A DNA stretch of 64,000 nucleotides. Origin: Dendrolimus kikuchii. Taxonomy: Eukaryota; Arthropoda; Insecta; Lepidoptera; Lasiocampidae. The stretch lies in the NCBI GenBank assembly GCA_019925095.2, contig CM034389.1, forward strand, positions 27,344,935 to 27,408,934, given 5' to 3'. The stretch's first letter is position 1. Every line of letters starts with the position of its first letter. The notes below the pieces were generated by a model, which worked only from the letters and a program-made list of their open reading frames with translations, searched no databases and had not been told where the DNA came from. Below are positions 10,441-21,012 of the stretch, one piece after another. A program made the position numbers and the translations under genes.

Positions 10441-10463
10441 ACCTTCGTTGGAAAAGATACAAA

Positions 10464-10680
10464 TCTTACTAATATTACAAAAGCGAAAGTTTGTTACTAT
10501 TTCACGCAAAAACTACTGAATGTATTTTGATGAAAATTTTACAATAATATAACTTACACATCAGAATAACACATAGGCTATAATTTATAAAGATATAGTG
10601 TGAATTATCCAAAATATAACGATTTTAATTTTCGCAGCTAGAAAGCTATAAGCGTGCGTGATGTTAAGCTTTCATTTGTC
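10464..10680 (+). mobile_element. Helitron-like, Lep1-type 5' region
   Basis: Starts TCTTACTAATATTACAAAAG after an A, followed by 'gcgaaagtttgttactattt' and 'cacgcaaaaactactgaatg', a sequence type I associate with lepidopteran Lep1-like Helitrons. Ends in 'tttcgcagctag' near 10635-10645; beyond that the boundary is unclear. Confidence 0.5.
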
Positions 10681-10794
10681 GAAGGAGGTGGATTTCCAAA
10701 CCTAATTTATTTTTTAAAAATCTACAATTTTTCGATATATTTTTTAGTAATTATTCTGCTATCCGAGATACATACCAATCCGACACATGAAAAA

Positions 10795-11050
10795 ATATTA
10801 AAACCGGTCCAGTTGTTCTTGAGTTGTTTTAGCGAGACTAACGAACAGCAATTGATTTTTATGTATATATATAGCGACACACAAAATAGTACTAACATAA
10901 CAAAGTATAGATAAAATTATACACAAATTGTATGCCGCAATTTGGAAATGAGGTTGGCACTCAGCATTTTGCTGTGCCGAAACGTAGTCCGGCACAGCGC
11001 TGATTTTCAGCGCCCACATCCTAAATCATATATGACATGCGACCCGTGCT
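10795..11050 (-). repeat. Hel-H 5' scrap plus rep-L
   Basis: 10795-10873 repeats the Hel-H 5' end in reverse. 10920-11035 is rep-L, shared (reversed) with 60826 and 62317. This copy has an extra hairpin GCTGTGCCG/CGGCACAGC (10970-11000) that both others lack. Confidence 0.5.
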
Positions 11051-11419
11051 AAACATTAAGAGCCGCTTGTATGAGGTTGCTTAAATTTATTAAAGAAACA
11101 CAAAACGTATTTAACGCCCTTAAATACAATTAGCGTCTTGCGCAACGCAAAATTTGCCGCTAAATATGTTTAAAGAACCGTCAATAGGTTGTGTGTAAAA
11201 CGTATTTAGGCAGTTTAATATGATTAACTAATTTTTTATGCAAGCAGCCCTAAAAAAACAAACAATTATAAAAAACGTATAAGTACCAAAGATTAAAATA
11301 TAAAGCACAATAAACAGAATAATGTCGGTTGTAATTATAAAAAATGAAATAATGAGTATAATAAAAAAAATACTTATCCTAAGAAAAGTAAAAAGAAGTA
11401 ATATATAATCAGACTTTTT
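11051..11419. other. Unassigned AT-rich stretch
   Basis: A minus-strand run of hydrophobic codons (11228-11476) is low-complexity A/T translation and not a credible membrane protein. Nothing else recognised. Confidence 0.4.
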
Positions 11420-11845
11420 TTTATCCTGCCATACTTGTAAGGAATTTGTGGAGACATATTGCAGCACGCACGTCATTATTATAACTATAACATTATTTTT
11501 CTTTCCTTCTCTTGTCTTGGTCTTATTGAGTATGCATTGTTTGCTACAACTCGCATTAATTCTTCAAAAAGTAATTCTGGAACATACTTCTGTACAAAAC
11601 TTATAAAAAAAAAAGAATTTGAGATATAAATAGAATATGAAATATAAAGAAAAAGAATATTTAGCTAGACGTGTTGCTGGGGAGTTTCTTGCCACTTCTT
11701 CTCCTTTACAGCATCAACACGTTGCGAAGCGGTGTACATAGAATAGGAAGTAAAAATTAAATTTTAGCTTACATGTATGACCTTCAAAAAGTGTTCACCA
11801 GTGGAACTTATTTTGAATAAAAACTTTTGAATTTGAATTTAAAAA
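11420..11845 (+). repeat. rep-J dispersed element, copy 1
   Basis: Shares 'atcctgccatacttgtaagg' through 'cttggtcttattgagtatgc', the structured motif, and a 3' end AATAAAAACTTTTGAATTTG with copies at 29222-29883 (same strand) and 18335-18690 (reverse). The AATAAA followed by a short 'gaattt' tandem tail suggests a retroelement 3' end. No coding region. Confidence 0.6.
11665..11732 (-). ncRNA. Conserved structured motif (candidate pseudoknot), copy 1
   Basis: On the minus strand: CCGCTTC, GCAA, CGTGTTG, 'atgctgtaaaggagaa', GAAGTGG, 'caagaaactcccc', then AGCAACACG. The first and third blocks pair with one G-T; the second and fourth pair perfectly. Whether it is transcribed or folds is unknown. 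Confidence 0.4.
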
Positions 11846-12293
11846 ATTGACTAAATATTTATAATTTTTTAAACTATTAGATACACAACACGTGTTACAA
11901 TAAATTTCAAAAGTATTTACGTATAAAAAGCGGGCGCTAAAATACCATATTATCGTCTTATTATCGAAATATCGTAAATATAAATAAATTTTATTTTTGT
12001 GTAACAGCCTTGCATAGATTCGGGTAAGAAAGTACCAAATATTAACTATTTGGGCAGGGTTTCCCCTTAATTGTTCAGCCTTTGATGTGAGTATTCACAC
12101 AGCACAGTAAGCAATGAACGCCGTTTTTTTTTTTATTGGACTTGACTTTATGTTGTTGGTCCGAAGACCTTACAACTTTACCGGAGTTACTGGGGCGAGT
12201 GCCTTCGCGAAGCGAAGACGCTCGAGCCCGGGGGGGCAACTTGCTCAAGGGAGCTCCCTAAGGAGTTTTACCTCGGCTGGACTGTTGCCATAA

Positions 12294-12930
12294 GAGGGGG
12301 ATGAATTTAATGATGCCCACCATAGGTTCAAGTACTTGGGGCATATTGTAACGAGTGACCTTAGGGATGACGAGGATATAGAGAGGGAACGTAGGGCTTT
12401 GGCGGTTCGGGGCAACATGTTGGCTCGCAGGTTCGCTCGAAGCACAGTTGAAGTAAAAACTACTCTTTTCAAAGCTTATTGCCAGTCATTTTACTCAAGC
12501 GGCCTGTGGGTAGATTATACGCAACGAGCCATTAACGCCCTACAAGTACAATATAATAATGTTTTCAGAATGCTGTTGGGGATGCCGCGGCACTGTAGTG
12601 CGTCTGGGATGTTTGCGGAGGCCCGCACAGAGGCCGGTTTTAAGGCGATTATCCGAAAAAAATCCGCTTCGCTGATGCAACGGTTGCGCGGCAGCACCAA
12701 CAACCTTCTGAAGGCTATGGCGGTCAGGTTTGACTGCCCCTTCCAAGAACATTGGATAGGGGTAGTCATCGGTTTAAAATAAGTGGCTTAAAAACAAAAG
12801 TCTTAAATACTTGAAAAATAAATATTACTAACACTACTAACATTATTTTAGAAGATATTTGTAACTAACACACTAACGAAATATGGACCCCGGTCTGAAT
12901 TAAAGTTTATATTATTATTATATTATAGGG
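12294..12930 (+). pseudogene. LINE-V reverse transcriptase C-terminus with 3' UTR
   Basis: Open from after the stop at 12291-12293 to the stop at 12780-12782, ~162 codons. It reads HHRFKYLGHIVTSDLRDDED, ERERRALAVRGNMLARRFAR, then VKTTLFKAYCQSFYSSGLW, and QYNNVFRMLLGMPRHCSASG. FKYLG and the RRxxxARGNML-FKAYC-LW pattern belong to the region just after the RT catalytic core in RTE/CR1-like LINEs. The YADD part is missing. A UTR follows, ending in an (ATT)n-type tail (12903-12928). It carries no frameshift, so it is a relatively young truncated copy. Confidence 0.8.
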
Positions 12931-13250
12931 CGACACAAAGCACTAATTGAGAACGGGCGACGGGTAATATAAAGCCCGAGGGGAAGGATCCCGGCGGGCC
13001 GGGATCGGTGGTTCTCGGCGGCCTACGCTATCTTACTGCCGTTTCGCAACGTGTTATGGCTGGGAGAGAAGAAACGGCGAAAGAAACTTCCCAGCAACAC
13101 GCCTAGTCTATCCTAGGGGGGGGGGCTATGTCTCCTAGCGACCCTCGCGGGGACGTGGAGAGATCTTGATTGGCGGCGTCTGAGACGCCGCCGTCTGTGT
13201 CTGTCTGCCGGTGATGAACACCGTCTACACGCCGCTACGCCTTTTATACG
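12931..13250. repeat. GC-rich segment holding a structured motif
   Basis: Much richer in GC than its surroundings: 'cccggcgggccgggatcggt' and a GGCGGCGTCTGAGACGCCGCC hairpin region (13171-13192). The motif at 13039-13106 lies inside. Not related to rep-J outside the motif. Origin unknown. Confidence 0.45.
13039..13106 (+). ncRNA. Structured motif, copy 2, with a compensatory change
   Basis: CCGTTTC (13039-13045) pairs with GAAACGG (13071-13077): both arms changed relative to CCGCTTC/GAAGCGG. CGTGTT (13050-13055) pairs with AACACG (13096-13101), and CTGGGA (13060-13065) with TCCCAG (13089-13094). Confidence 0.45.
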
Positions 13251-14059
13251 AAAATACTATTATACTACCCTACAAAACTATTATATTGCACAAATCATAA
13301 TGTTGCCAGAATCACTAAAATAATTATAACAATTAGTTACTGATGCACTAAATTATCTAAACGATAATTTAGTGGGCTTATAAAATTAATTAACTGGTAG
13401 AAAATGGTAATTTAATTATCGATTAATCGACTAAAAATATTATCTACGACGATTGTCTATGTGATATAAATATACACTATAGTTCTCATGAATACTGTGG
13501 TGGACAACTTGTAACATTTGTTTATACTCCATTCAAATAATACCTTATTTAACTTCTGAAAGTTATGAAGTCATAACTTGCAACACTTCTACAAAATCTA
13601 AATGGTTTAACTATATATATATATATTACGCCACTGCTGACGTATCTCACGTAGCTCAAAAGAATGCCCATTCTTGCAGTTCACAGTTTGAAAAGAATTT
13701 AACATTTGATTCTGTTTCTCACAGCTCCCTAATTCGCTTGAAATCACGGCTTGAGATGTGTGGGAATCTGTTACGTCATTCGAGTGATGCTTGAACATCA
13801 TCCGAGGCTAATAATACAGATTATACACAGTGTAACCCTGTTATTGTAACACCGAAACCGTTGCTCAAGTTTAAAGCCCACTATGAATTTAAGGGGAAGT
13901 GATGTCGAAATACAGGAACAGAAAAGGAAAGCAAATTCAAAAAAAGTGATTTCTGGAAATTCTGTGTTGTATAGGTATGGACCCATTTTGGTCAAAACTT
14001 ATGAAATCTTCATGCCTATTCGTCTGTCTGTACTATTTTGTGATAGAACTTTTTTTTTA
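13251..14059. other. Unassigned AT-rich stretch
   Basis: No repeat relative and no credible coding frame. Contains a short (TA)n at 13612-13627. Confidence 0.4.
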
Positions 14060-14317
14060 TCTCATACTAATATATGAAGCTGAAGAGTTTGTTTGTTTGC
14101 TTGAACGCGGTAATCTCAGGAACTACTGGTCTGATTTGAATAATTATTTCAGTGTTAGATAGCCCATTTATCGAGGAAGGCTATAGGCTATATATCAAAA
14201 CGCTAAGACCAATAGGAGCGGAGCACAAATGCAAAATGTTTCAAAATCGGGGAGTTTCTTTTAAACTTAGTTTCTTTTAAACTATTCCTCGCGGACGCAG
14301 TCGCGGGTAGAAGCTAG
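14060..14317 (+). mobile_element. Hel-A copy
   Basis: TCTCATACTAATATATGAAG start, 'gtagaagctag' end. It contains a small internal duplication of 'tttcttttaaac' near the 3' end. Right flank is A instead of T. Confidence 0.65.
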
Positions 14318-14389
14318 AAAATATATTTTATAAATAATGTTATATTTCACATGTTATTAATATGGTATCCAACAGCACTTTCCAAAGTT

Positions 14390-14599
14390 TTTATAAATTA
14401 TGCATAATAAATACATTAAATAAAAAAAATTACACACACTACCATGTGTTTGACACACACACGCATATACTTATACACTCCTTTGTTTATTGTTAAAGTC
14501 AAATTAACAGTGTAGCCTTGTCGAAATCTGTGATTATAGAAGTATATATTCTTTGACATTAATTATTATGGTCGAATTTCGACCACGGGCAACCACTAG
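14390..14599 (+). mobile_element. Hel-G 3' part
   Basis: Reverse of the Hel-G layout at 6026: 'ccatgtgtttgacacacac', 'gaagtatatattctttgac', then GGTCGAATTTCGACC (a perfect stem) and CTAG at 14596-14599 followed by T. Confidence 0.6.
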
Positions 14600-15461
14600 T
14601 ATCTACAATAATCTGTAAGAATGTCGAGTTTGTACAATGGATATAAAAAATAGAAAAGAATTAAGGGGCTGATTCGGACCAACAGATTCCAAAAATACAA
14701 TAATTAAATATTCTTTGTCTGTCTGTTAAAGGCATCACGTGAAAACTACTGCAAGGATTTAAATGAAACTCAACGAAAAGCTAGCTCAAATCTCGGGTCA
14801 ACACTTGGGATATTTTTTATCCCGGTAAATAGAGTCGTTTCTGTGGTATACACGGTTGTATTCATAGAGAATGCACTACAGCCACGTATGTTTGGTGTTG
14901 CTATTGCAGTTTACTAACAAATACATCGTGATCATCGTAATGCGGACTCCATAATAGAAATAATATCTCAACAAAGAAAATTAGCAAGCAATTTACATTT
15001 TAAAGGTCAGAATGCACTATCACCACTTATGTATACCGTTAAGCGCATTCCAGCCTCAGTGGACTATAATGGTGCGCTTGCGCATATAATCGAATCACGC
15101 GCAGATAGCTGCGATCTATGTGCGATCTATTAACGGAAGCGCTGCGCCTTAACGCGCCGCATGCGTATGCGCATTCCCACGGACAGGTGTTAGCCAAAGC
15201 AAATGTACAGCAGAGGGGTCAATAATAATCAAATTATTTACATTGTCTATATTAACCGCATACCTGTCTTTAGTATGCAAAATGGGTTAGCAAGAAGCAA
15301 CTAATGAATTTAAAAAAAAAGTTGTAGTAGCTTATGGCTGTTTCCTATGTGTTACCGACCGTTCATTGGCCCTACTATCGATTAAAATGTGACATAAGCT
15401 CCATCAAGTAATGTCAAAATTTAACCGATGGTAAGGTAGTTTAATAAATAATAAGATATAG
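14600..15461. other. Helitron-like scrap, then unassigned
   Basis: 14640-14840 resembles the 'gtctgtctgttaaaggcatcacg...gggatattttttatcccgg' part of Helitron-like families, in reverse to 7850-8050. 14850-15461 is unassigned; 15040-15185 is GC-rich with many 'gcgcat' words. Confidence 0.35.
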
Positions 15462-15630
15462 GAACCGGCCGTTAGTGATTAGTGCACGAGCATCCCAAAC
15501 GCAAAGGGCGCGGCTTCGAATCCTGTTCGGAAAGCATACACTGCTTAGGCAGCTTTCTGACCTAATGTGCAGTTTGTTACAATTATCACGTTAGCAGTGA
15601 AGGAAAACATCTCATTGTGCGGCCTTTCGT
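15462..15630 (+). repeat. Old tRNA-derived SINE fragment
   Basis: 'gttagtgattagtgcacgag', then 'gggcgcggcttcgaatcctg' (B-box-like GCTTCGAATCC), then 'tttctgacctaatgtgcag' and 'agtgaaggaaaacatc'. It aligns throughout with the minus-strand SINE at 54271-54565. The 3' half is lost. Confidence 0.65.
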
Positions 15631-15860
15631 AAGAAACAACAAAGCCCATAGCTAGGTGGTAGGGCATTTGCTCATCTGAATGCCTACCACCCTTAGTGTA
15701 GATATGCCACCATAACAATTTTGAGTTGTGTTTGGGTATTAGTGACCAGTTTCCAGTCCCTTCTTGGAGATAGGTAGCAATTCAGTAGAACTTTTAGTGT
15801 TGCAAAATCAACAGTCCATCGGGTGGATCGCCAGCCTATCTGGTGTTCTCTAGCAATAAA
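15619..15860 (+). repeat. rep-C, highly diverged copy
   Basis: 'ggcctttcgtaagaaacaac' to 'ctctagcaataaaata' follows the rep-C order with many substitutions. It abuts the SINE remnant at a shared 'cggcctttcgt' joint. Confidence 0.55.
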
Positions 15861-16290
15861 ATAATTACGATTTGCTTATAACTGAAAAATGTTAGATTTA
15901 CAAGATTTTATAAATATGAATTCGCATTGTGACTATATTTTAATACAAAAATGCAATCAGGAAAGTTAAGTCGAGTGACCGTTCTGTTACATCTTTTACT
16001 CTATATCACTACAGTCGATCAAACGTGCCGATGGGTTCTTGACTATCATGACATTCGTATTGAAACGGTAGTAGTTAAAGGTGGTCGCCCTGTGCGTGCT
16101 TATGGATTCCATCATTACTTGGAAAAGTACTTTTATTCCACATAGAAAAATGATCTGGAGGAAATTTCCCACAGAGGTATTTATTTCCTTTTCGCTACGA
16201 CATGGGATGGTTTAGGTAGACTGAAATTTCTTCGAAGCCAATAAAGCATTTGGTGACGGTAATCACTTTCCATCAGGTGGAAAAATCGGT
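15861..16290. other. Unassigned
   Basis: A 64-codon plus-strand frame at 15951-16145 has no recognisable motif or relative. 16225-16283 resembles scraps of rep-C. Confidence 0.35.
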
Positions 16291-16650
16291 TAATTTTTTT
16301 TATTGCAGGAGATCAGCAGACAGACAGACGGCCCACTTGATGGAAAGCGGTTACCATCGCCTATGGACATTTGCAACAGCAAAGTTGCTGCAAATGCGCT
16401 GCTGCTGGTGGTAGGGCATTTGCCCGACTGGATGGCTACCACCCCTGGTTTGAAGTATGTCGCCATAACAACCTTGAGTTGTGTTCCGGCATTAGTGACC
16501 AGGTTCCAGTCTCCCTTAAGAGGGCAGCAGCGCATTTGTAGCACCTTTGGGGTTTTAAATGTCAATAGGCGATGGTAACCGCTTTCCATCAAGTGGGCCG
16601 TCTGCCTGTCTGCTGAACTCCTGCAATAAAAAATAAAAATAAATAAATAA
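16291..16650. repeat. rep-C inverted pair
   Basis: Left part (16295-16407) is minus-oriented with the T-run outward. Right part (16408-16650) is plus-oriented, starts at the short-form boundary 'ctggtggtaggg' and ends in an A-rich tail. The two tails face outward. ~110 bp arms could fold back on each other. Confidence 0.7.
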
Positions 16651-17634
16651 GGGGAGTCAACATTCCGAATATAGCCGCAAAATGCGACAATCTGACCAGT
16701 TACCACTAATCGTATAAATAACAATTATCTTCAAAGATAAATAGCTTTATGTATCCTTAAATAAACATAATTACAACATAATACAAGAGCAGCTTAAAAA
16801 TAAAATTTTACTCCTAAAAATAATTAAAGGCACGCAAGGCGCGCGCACGCATTCTCATTACGACGCTTGTTATGTCTTGCTTAATTACTAACTTGAAAGA
16901 CATAAGTTATTTAGAGTAAACGGTTCGTTGTTTTGTATGTTCGTTTGTTTAGTAGCCATCATTTTTATACTATTCAAGCTTCTAATCATAACAAATAATT
17001 CTAAGATACCTTTAAAACTCTAAAACTAAACTCTTTTAACAGATTAGTTAAAGATCACTAACTCAAGCTATAGTGTTATTGTTTACTTTTGTATGTATAT
17101 AATATAATATGTGTATTATTTATTAATCATATTTTATTACGAATTACGAATATTGTTTATTATTTAAGCGGGAAAATCAAGCATGGTTGCCAGATTACAC
17201 TTTCATACATTACTTAGTATACTCTTGTTGTGATTTGTTGTGAGATGGAGATGTCTAGTTAAGGGCTTTCGCGTACTAGGAAGCCTGGCTGCGCAGCCAG
17301 GCTGCGACGGTCGAAATATCTAAGTAGCCAATTGAAAGCTAAAGTCATTCTGTGAAAAAGTTTCTGAACGCAAAATACGTCTGGCTGCTACGACGACTGC
17401 ATGGCGAGTGACACAATTTTTTCTATTTTTATTTTTATTTAGTATATTTGTATCTACCAGATGGCGTTCGTACGAACGCCATTTAGTGGACTTTATAGGT
17501 ATGTCGATTAAAACGCCATCTAGTGGATTATATAAGAATATAATATCGATTGAAATGCTTTCTATCGGACGGTAGTAGTATGTTTCGGTATTTGAAGCTA
17601 GTAGAGTTGCTCATCTATTTTACATTTAGTATTA
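16651..17634. other. Unassigned; two perfect 22 bp palindromes
   Basis: No repeat relative or coding frame. 17282-17303 is a palindrome with half-site AGCCTGGCTGC; 17461-17482 is one with half-site ATGGCGTTCGT. Confidence 0.5.
17455..17526. promoter_or_regulatory. Cluster of three CTCF-like words
   Basis: CTACCAGATGGC (plus, 17455-17466), CCACTAAATGGC (minus, 17478-17489) and CCACTAGATGGC (minus, 17515-17526). The third matches the CTCF core pattern CCASYAGRKGGC exactly; the others differ by one position. Binding is not shown by sequence alone. Confidence 0.3.
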
Positions 17635-17877
17635 CTAGCTGTGCCCGCGACGTCGTCCGCGTGGAATTTGTTTTCAAAATCCCCCGATGTTGAAACATTC
17701 CTCATTGGTGCTCCGCTCCTGTTGGTCCTAGCCCGATGATATTTAGCCTATAGCCTTCCTCGATAAATGGGTTATCTAATACTGAAAGAATTTTTCAAAT
17801 CAGAGCAGTAGTTCCTGAGATTAGCGCGTTCAATCAAACAAACAAACAAACTCTTCAGCTTTACATTTAGTATAAGA
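17635..17877 (-). mobile_element. Hel-A copy
   Basis: On the minus strand: TCTTATACTAAATG start, CTAG end (17638-17635), A and T at the outer flanks. Single 5' end. Confidence 0.75.
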
Positions 17878-17917
17878 TCTATGGTGACATATAGTGTATT
17901 ATCTATGGACTAACGGT

Positions 17918-18203
17918 AGCCAGTCGGCCTGGGCGGCCTGTCATTAGAGGCGACAAAACAACCCACAGCCAAGTGGTAGGGTATTTGCTCGACTGGATGG
18001 CGACTACCCCTGGTCTAGAATATGCCGCCATAACAACCTTGTGTTGTGTTCCAGCATTAGTGATCAGGTTCCAGTCTCCTTTAAGAGAGCAGCAGCGCAT
18101 TTGTAGCACCTTTGGTGTTGCAAATGTCCATAGGCGATGGTAACCGCTTTCCATCAAGTGGGCCGTCTGCCTGTCTGCTGACCTCCCGCAATAAAAAAAA
18201 AAT
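17918..18203 (+). repeat. rep-C, lacking ~45 bp of the 5' end
   Basis: Starts in 'cagtcggcctgggcggcctg', runs through all later blocks to 'acctcccgcaataaaaaa'. Confidence 0.7.
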
Positions 18204-18334
18204 ACGCTGCAAATCGCATTTCAAACTTTCTATATATATCTTATTATTTAAATTTAAATAAGTTATAAATTGAATCAGAGCCTTTTTTAATTTCCTACTT
18301 TCTTACTGCAGAACTGCTTCTTTTATAGCTGGAG

Positions 18335-18690
18335 TATTCAAATTTCAAATTCAAATTCAAAAGTTTTTATTCAAAATAAGTTCCACTGGAGAACACTTTT
18401 TGAAGGTCATACATGTAAGTTAAAATTTATATTTTTTTTACTTCATATTCTATGTACACCGCTTCGCAACGTGTTGATGCTGTTAAGGAGAAGAAGCGGC
18501 AAGAAACTCCCCAGCAACACGTCTAGCTAAATATTCTTTTTCTTTATATTTCATATTCTATTTATATCTCAAATTCTTTTTTTTAATAAGTATTGTACAG
18601 AAGTATGTTACAGAATCACTTTTTGAAGAATTAATGGAGTTGTAGCAAACAATGCATACTCAATAAGACCAAGACAATAAAAGGATATAA
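18335..18690 (-). repeat. rep-J copy 2
   Basis: Reverse of the copy at 11420: the 'attcaaattcaaaagttttt' tail on the left, structured motif in the middle, and 'gcatactcaataagaccaag' on the right. Confidence 0.65.
18459..18526 (+). ncRNA. Structured motif, copy 3
   Basis: CCGCTTC (18459-18465) pairs with GAAGCGG (18493-18499); ACGTGTTG (18469-18476) pairs with CAACACGT (18515-18522). Both stems are perfect and interleaved. It ends in CTAG. Confidence 0.45.
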
Positions 18691-19540
18691 TATAGAAGAC
18701 AGGCACACGGCTCACCTGTTCGAAAGCAGTTGCCGTCGCCTATGCAAATTTGCAACAACAGAGATGCAATCAACGTGTTGCCGGCTTCGAAGAAATTTGA
18801 TGACACCATTTTTAAAACCCTCATATCGTAGCGCTTTGGAAACACCACAGCTGGGAGCTCACGGGACGTTGAATACTGTCTAGGTGATTTAGCTGGTAGG
18901 CGGGTGATTGCTATGGAGTGAAGCCGGCTTAGCACTCCCAGCATCTTGGAGGTAAGTTTTGGCTTGCCCGCAAGCTTGCCCCTGAACATCGCTTGCGACG
19001 TCTACACCAAGAATACCATTAGGACTCGTACTCGTAGATGTAGAGATGATAAGGGGTGTTCCTTGGAACTAAAGTGCATCTACGAATGTAGATTTCTGCT
19101 AATAATTTTACTGCAAGCAAAAACGCAAGTCGACACTAGTCAAATCAGCCTGACATTTGTAAAAAACTTCAAGAACGCGTGATTGTACGAGAATACGGCC
19201 ACATTATAATTGGGTTTTTTTTAACAATGGTAATTTCTTTGCAAAAACACGCCGTGAAATGAAACGAAATGTCACTTATTTCTGGACAAACGGACAAAAG
19301 AGTCAACCTGCCTCTATTATTAGTTAATGCCTGTGAACTTTAGGTCTGCATTTTAAAATTGTTAACACAAGTGTTTTGGTTTTGATTCATACTCGCATAA
19401 AGCTAATTGGAGAATGACAGTTCCCTGCGTTCTCTAATTAGTCTTTACAATGTTTGAACAAAGTATGTACAATAGTCAGTATTCTACAAGTAAACAACTG
19501 CGGCCTAATGCTTAACAACACGATTATTTATATTCGTATA
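18691..19540. other. Diverged rep-C scrap, then unassigned
   Basis: 18697-18790 ('agacaggcacacggctcacc ... gcctatgcaaatttgcaac') is an old relative of rep-C. The rest shows no repeat relative and no motif-bearing frame. Confidence 0.4.
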
Positions 19541-20317
19541 CTAGCTGTGCCCGCGACGTCGTCTGCGTGGAATTTGCTTTCAAAACCCTCCGATTTGGAA
19601 ACATTCTTCATTGGTGCTCCGCTCCTATTGGTCTTAGCGTGATTATATATAGCCTATAGCCTTCCTCGATAAATGGGCTATCCAACACTGAAAGAATTTT
19701 TCAAATCAGACCAGTAGTTCCTGAGATTAACGCGTTCAATCAAACAATATATTAGTATATTTGGCTACAACACTAATACTTACATTTTAAATATCGCGAT
19801 ATCTTTTGAATGAAACGTCCGAATTGAATCATTCAAAAAGTTCTAGAAAGGTATTGAATTCGTCTTGAATATGGAGTAATTTATTTTGATAAGGATTAAT
19901 ACCAAGGTACAAAATGAAGAGTTTTTGAAGCGACGGCATTTTAATTATTTAAAAAATAAAAGAAAACACTTATTGTGAGATAACTACAATAGTTAGATAT
20001 ATGGTTACGCGATATTTTTCGTAGAAAATTATATGTTCTGCAAAGTGGTAATACATTGTTTTGTTCTATAATCAATAGTTTTCGCAGCGCACGCCGTGTA
20101 AGGATTTTTTCGGGTCATTTTTTTACACCTTGGGTTACATTATTGGACTTTTAGTAAGGATTGCTAATTTTTTTGAAAATATAATATAGCGTATAGCCTT
20201 CCTCGATAAATGTACTATTCAACACTGAAAGAATTTTTCAAATCGGACCAGCGGTTTCTGAGATTAGCGCGTTTAAACAAACAAACAAACTCTTCGGCTT
20301 TATAATATTAGTATAGA
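19541..20317 (-). mobile_element. Hel-A long form with core, copy 1
   Basis: On the minus strand: TCTATACTAATATTATAAAG (20317), one Hel-A 5' domain (~140 bp), a ~430 bp core, a second Hel-A 5' domain lacking TC, and a 3' end CTAG (19544-19541). Core and layout are shared with 33579-34337 in the opposite orientation. No Rep/helicase. Confidence 0.75.
19829..19939 (-). pseudogene. Truncated short ORF in the Hel-A core
   Basis: ATG at 19939, reading MPSLQKLFILYLGINPYQNK and on for 36 codons, then TGA at 19831-19829. The sister copy at 33955 has TTA there and continues to 50 codons. No family recognised. Coding status is doubtful. Confidence 0.25.
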
Positions 20318-20756
20318 TAAAATCAGTGTCATTACAGCGCTCGTTGGGTTTGGTATTTCTCACATTTTACCCTCCTAAACTAAAACTGTATACACACTAT
20401 ATAGTATTACTAGCCAGTTCTCTTGGTCTCATCTGGGTTGAATTTAGATTGTACCAAAATTTTAAGGCTGTGTTATAATTACATAGCAGATTCATAGACT
20501 AGGTACAAGATATTGTCAATTTCATTAACATTGATTCTGTAGTGATGTGACTCTTTGATTTTTGTAACAGCTCTCATCTACCTATCATGAACCAAAAGGA
20601 CAAGACAGTATGCGATGACATTGAATTGTTCAAGTTTTTTGCTTATGTTTAGATAGATAATTAGATCCTTATATGGATTAGAAACCTAATACAATCACAA
20701 ATGCCAACCTTAAAAACTGCAAACTTCCCTCGAAATTCACAGCATCAAGTCAAGTC
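20318..20756. other. Unassigned
   Basis: No repeat relative, no RNA gene, no credible frame. Confidence 0.4.
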
Positions 20757-21012
20757 ATCCGTGCAGGACCGGAGAAAGAATACAAATTCCTGCGGCCGGG
20801 CGGCCTGTCGTAAGAGGCTACAAAACAACCCCTGGTCCAGAGTATGCCGCCATAACAACCTTGTGTTGTGTTCCGGCATTAGAGACCAGGTTCCAGTGAT
20901 TCTTAAGAGAGCAGCAGCGCCTTTGGTGTTGCAAATGTCCATAGGCGATGGTAACCGCTTTCCATCAAGTGGGCCGTCTGCATGTCTGCTGAGCTCCTGC
21001 CATAAAAAAAAA
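20757..21012 (+). repeat. rep-C with internal deletion
   Basis: 5' end 'atccgtgcaggaccgg', A-tail end. About 50 bp (from 'cacagccagg' to 'ctaccacc') is missing between 'aaaacaacc' and 'cctggtcc'. Confidence 0.7.

Noticed and set aside
11228..11476. Hydrophobic minus-strand frame resembling a membrane protein
   Set aside because: Low-complexity A/T DNA gives Ile/Phe/Leu codons by composition; no relative and no start context.
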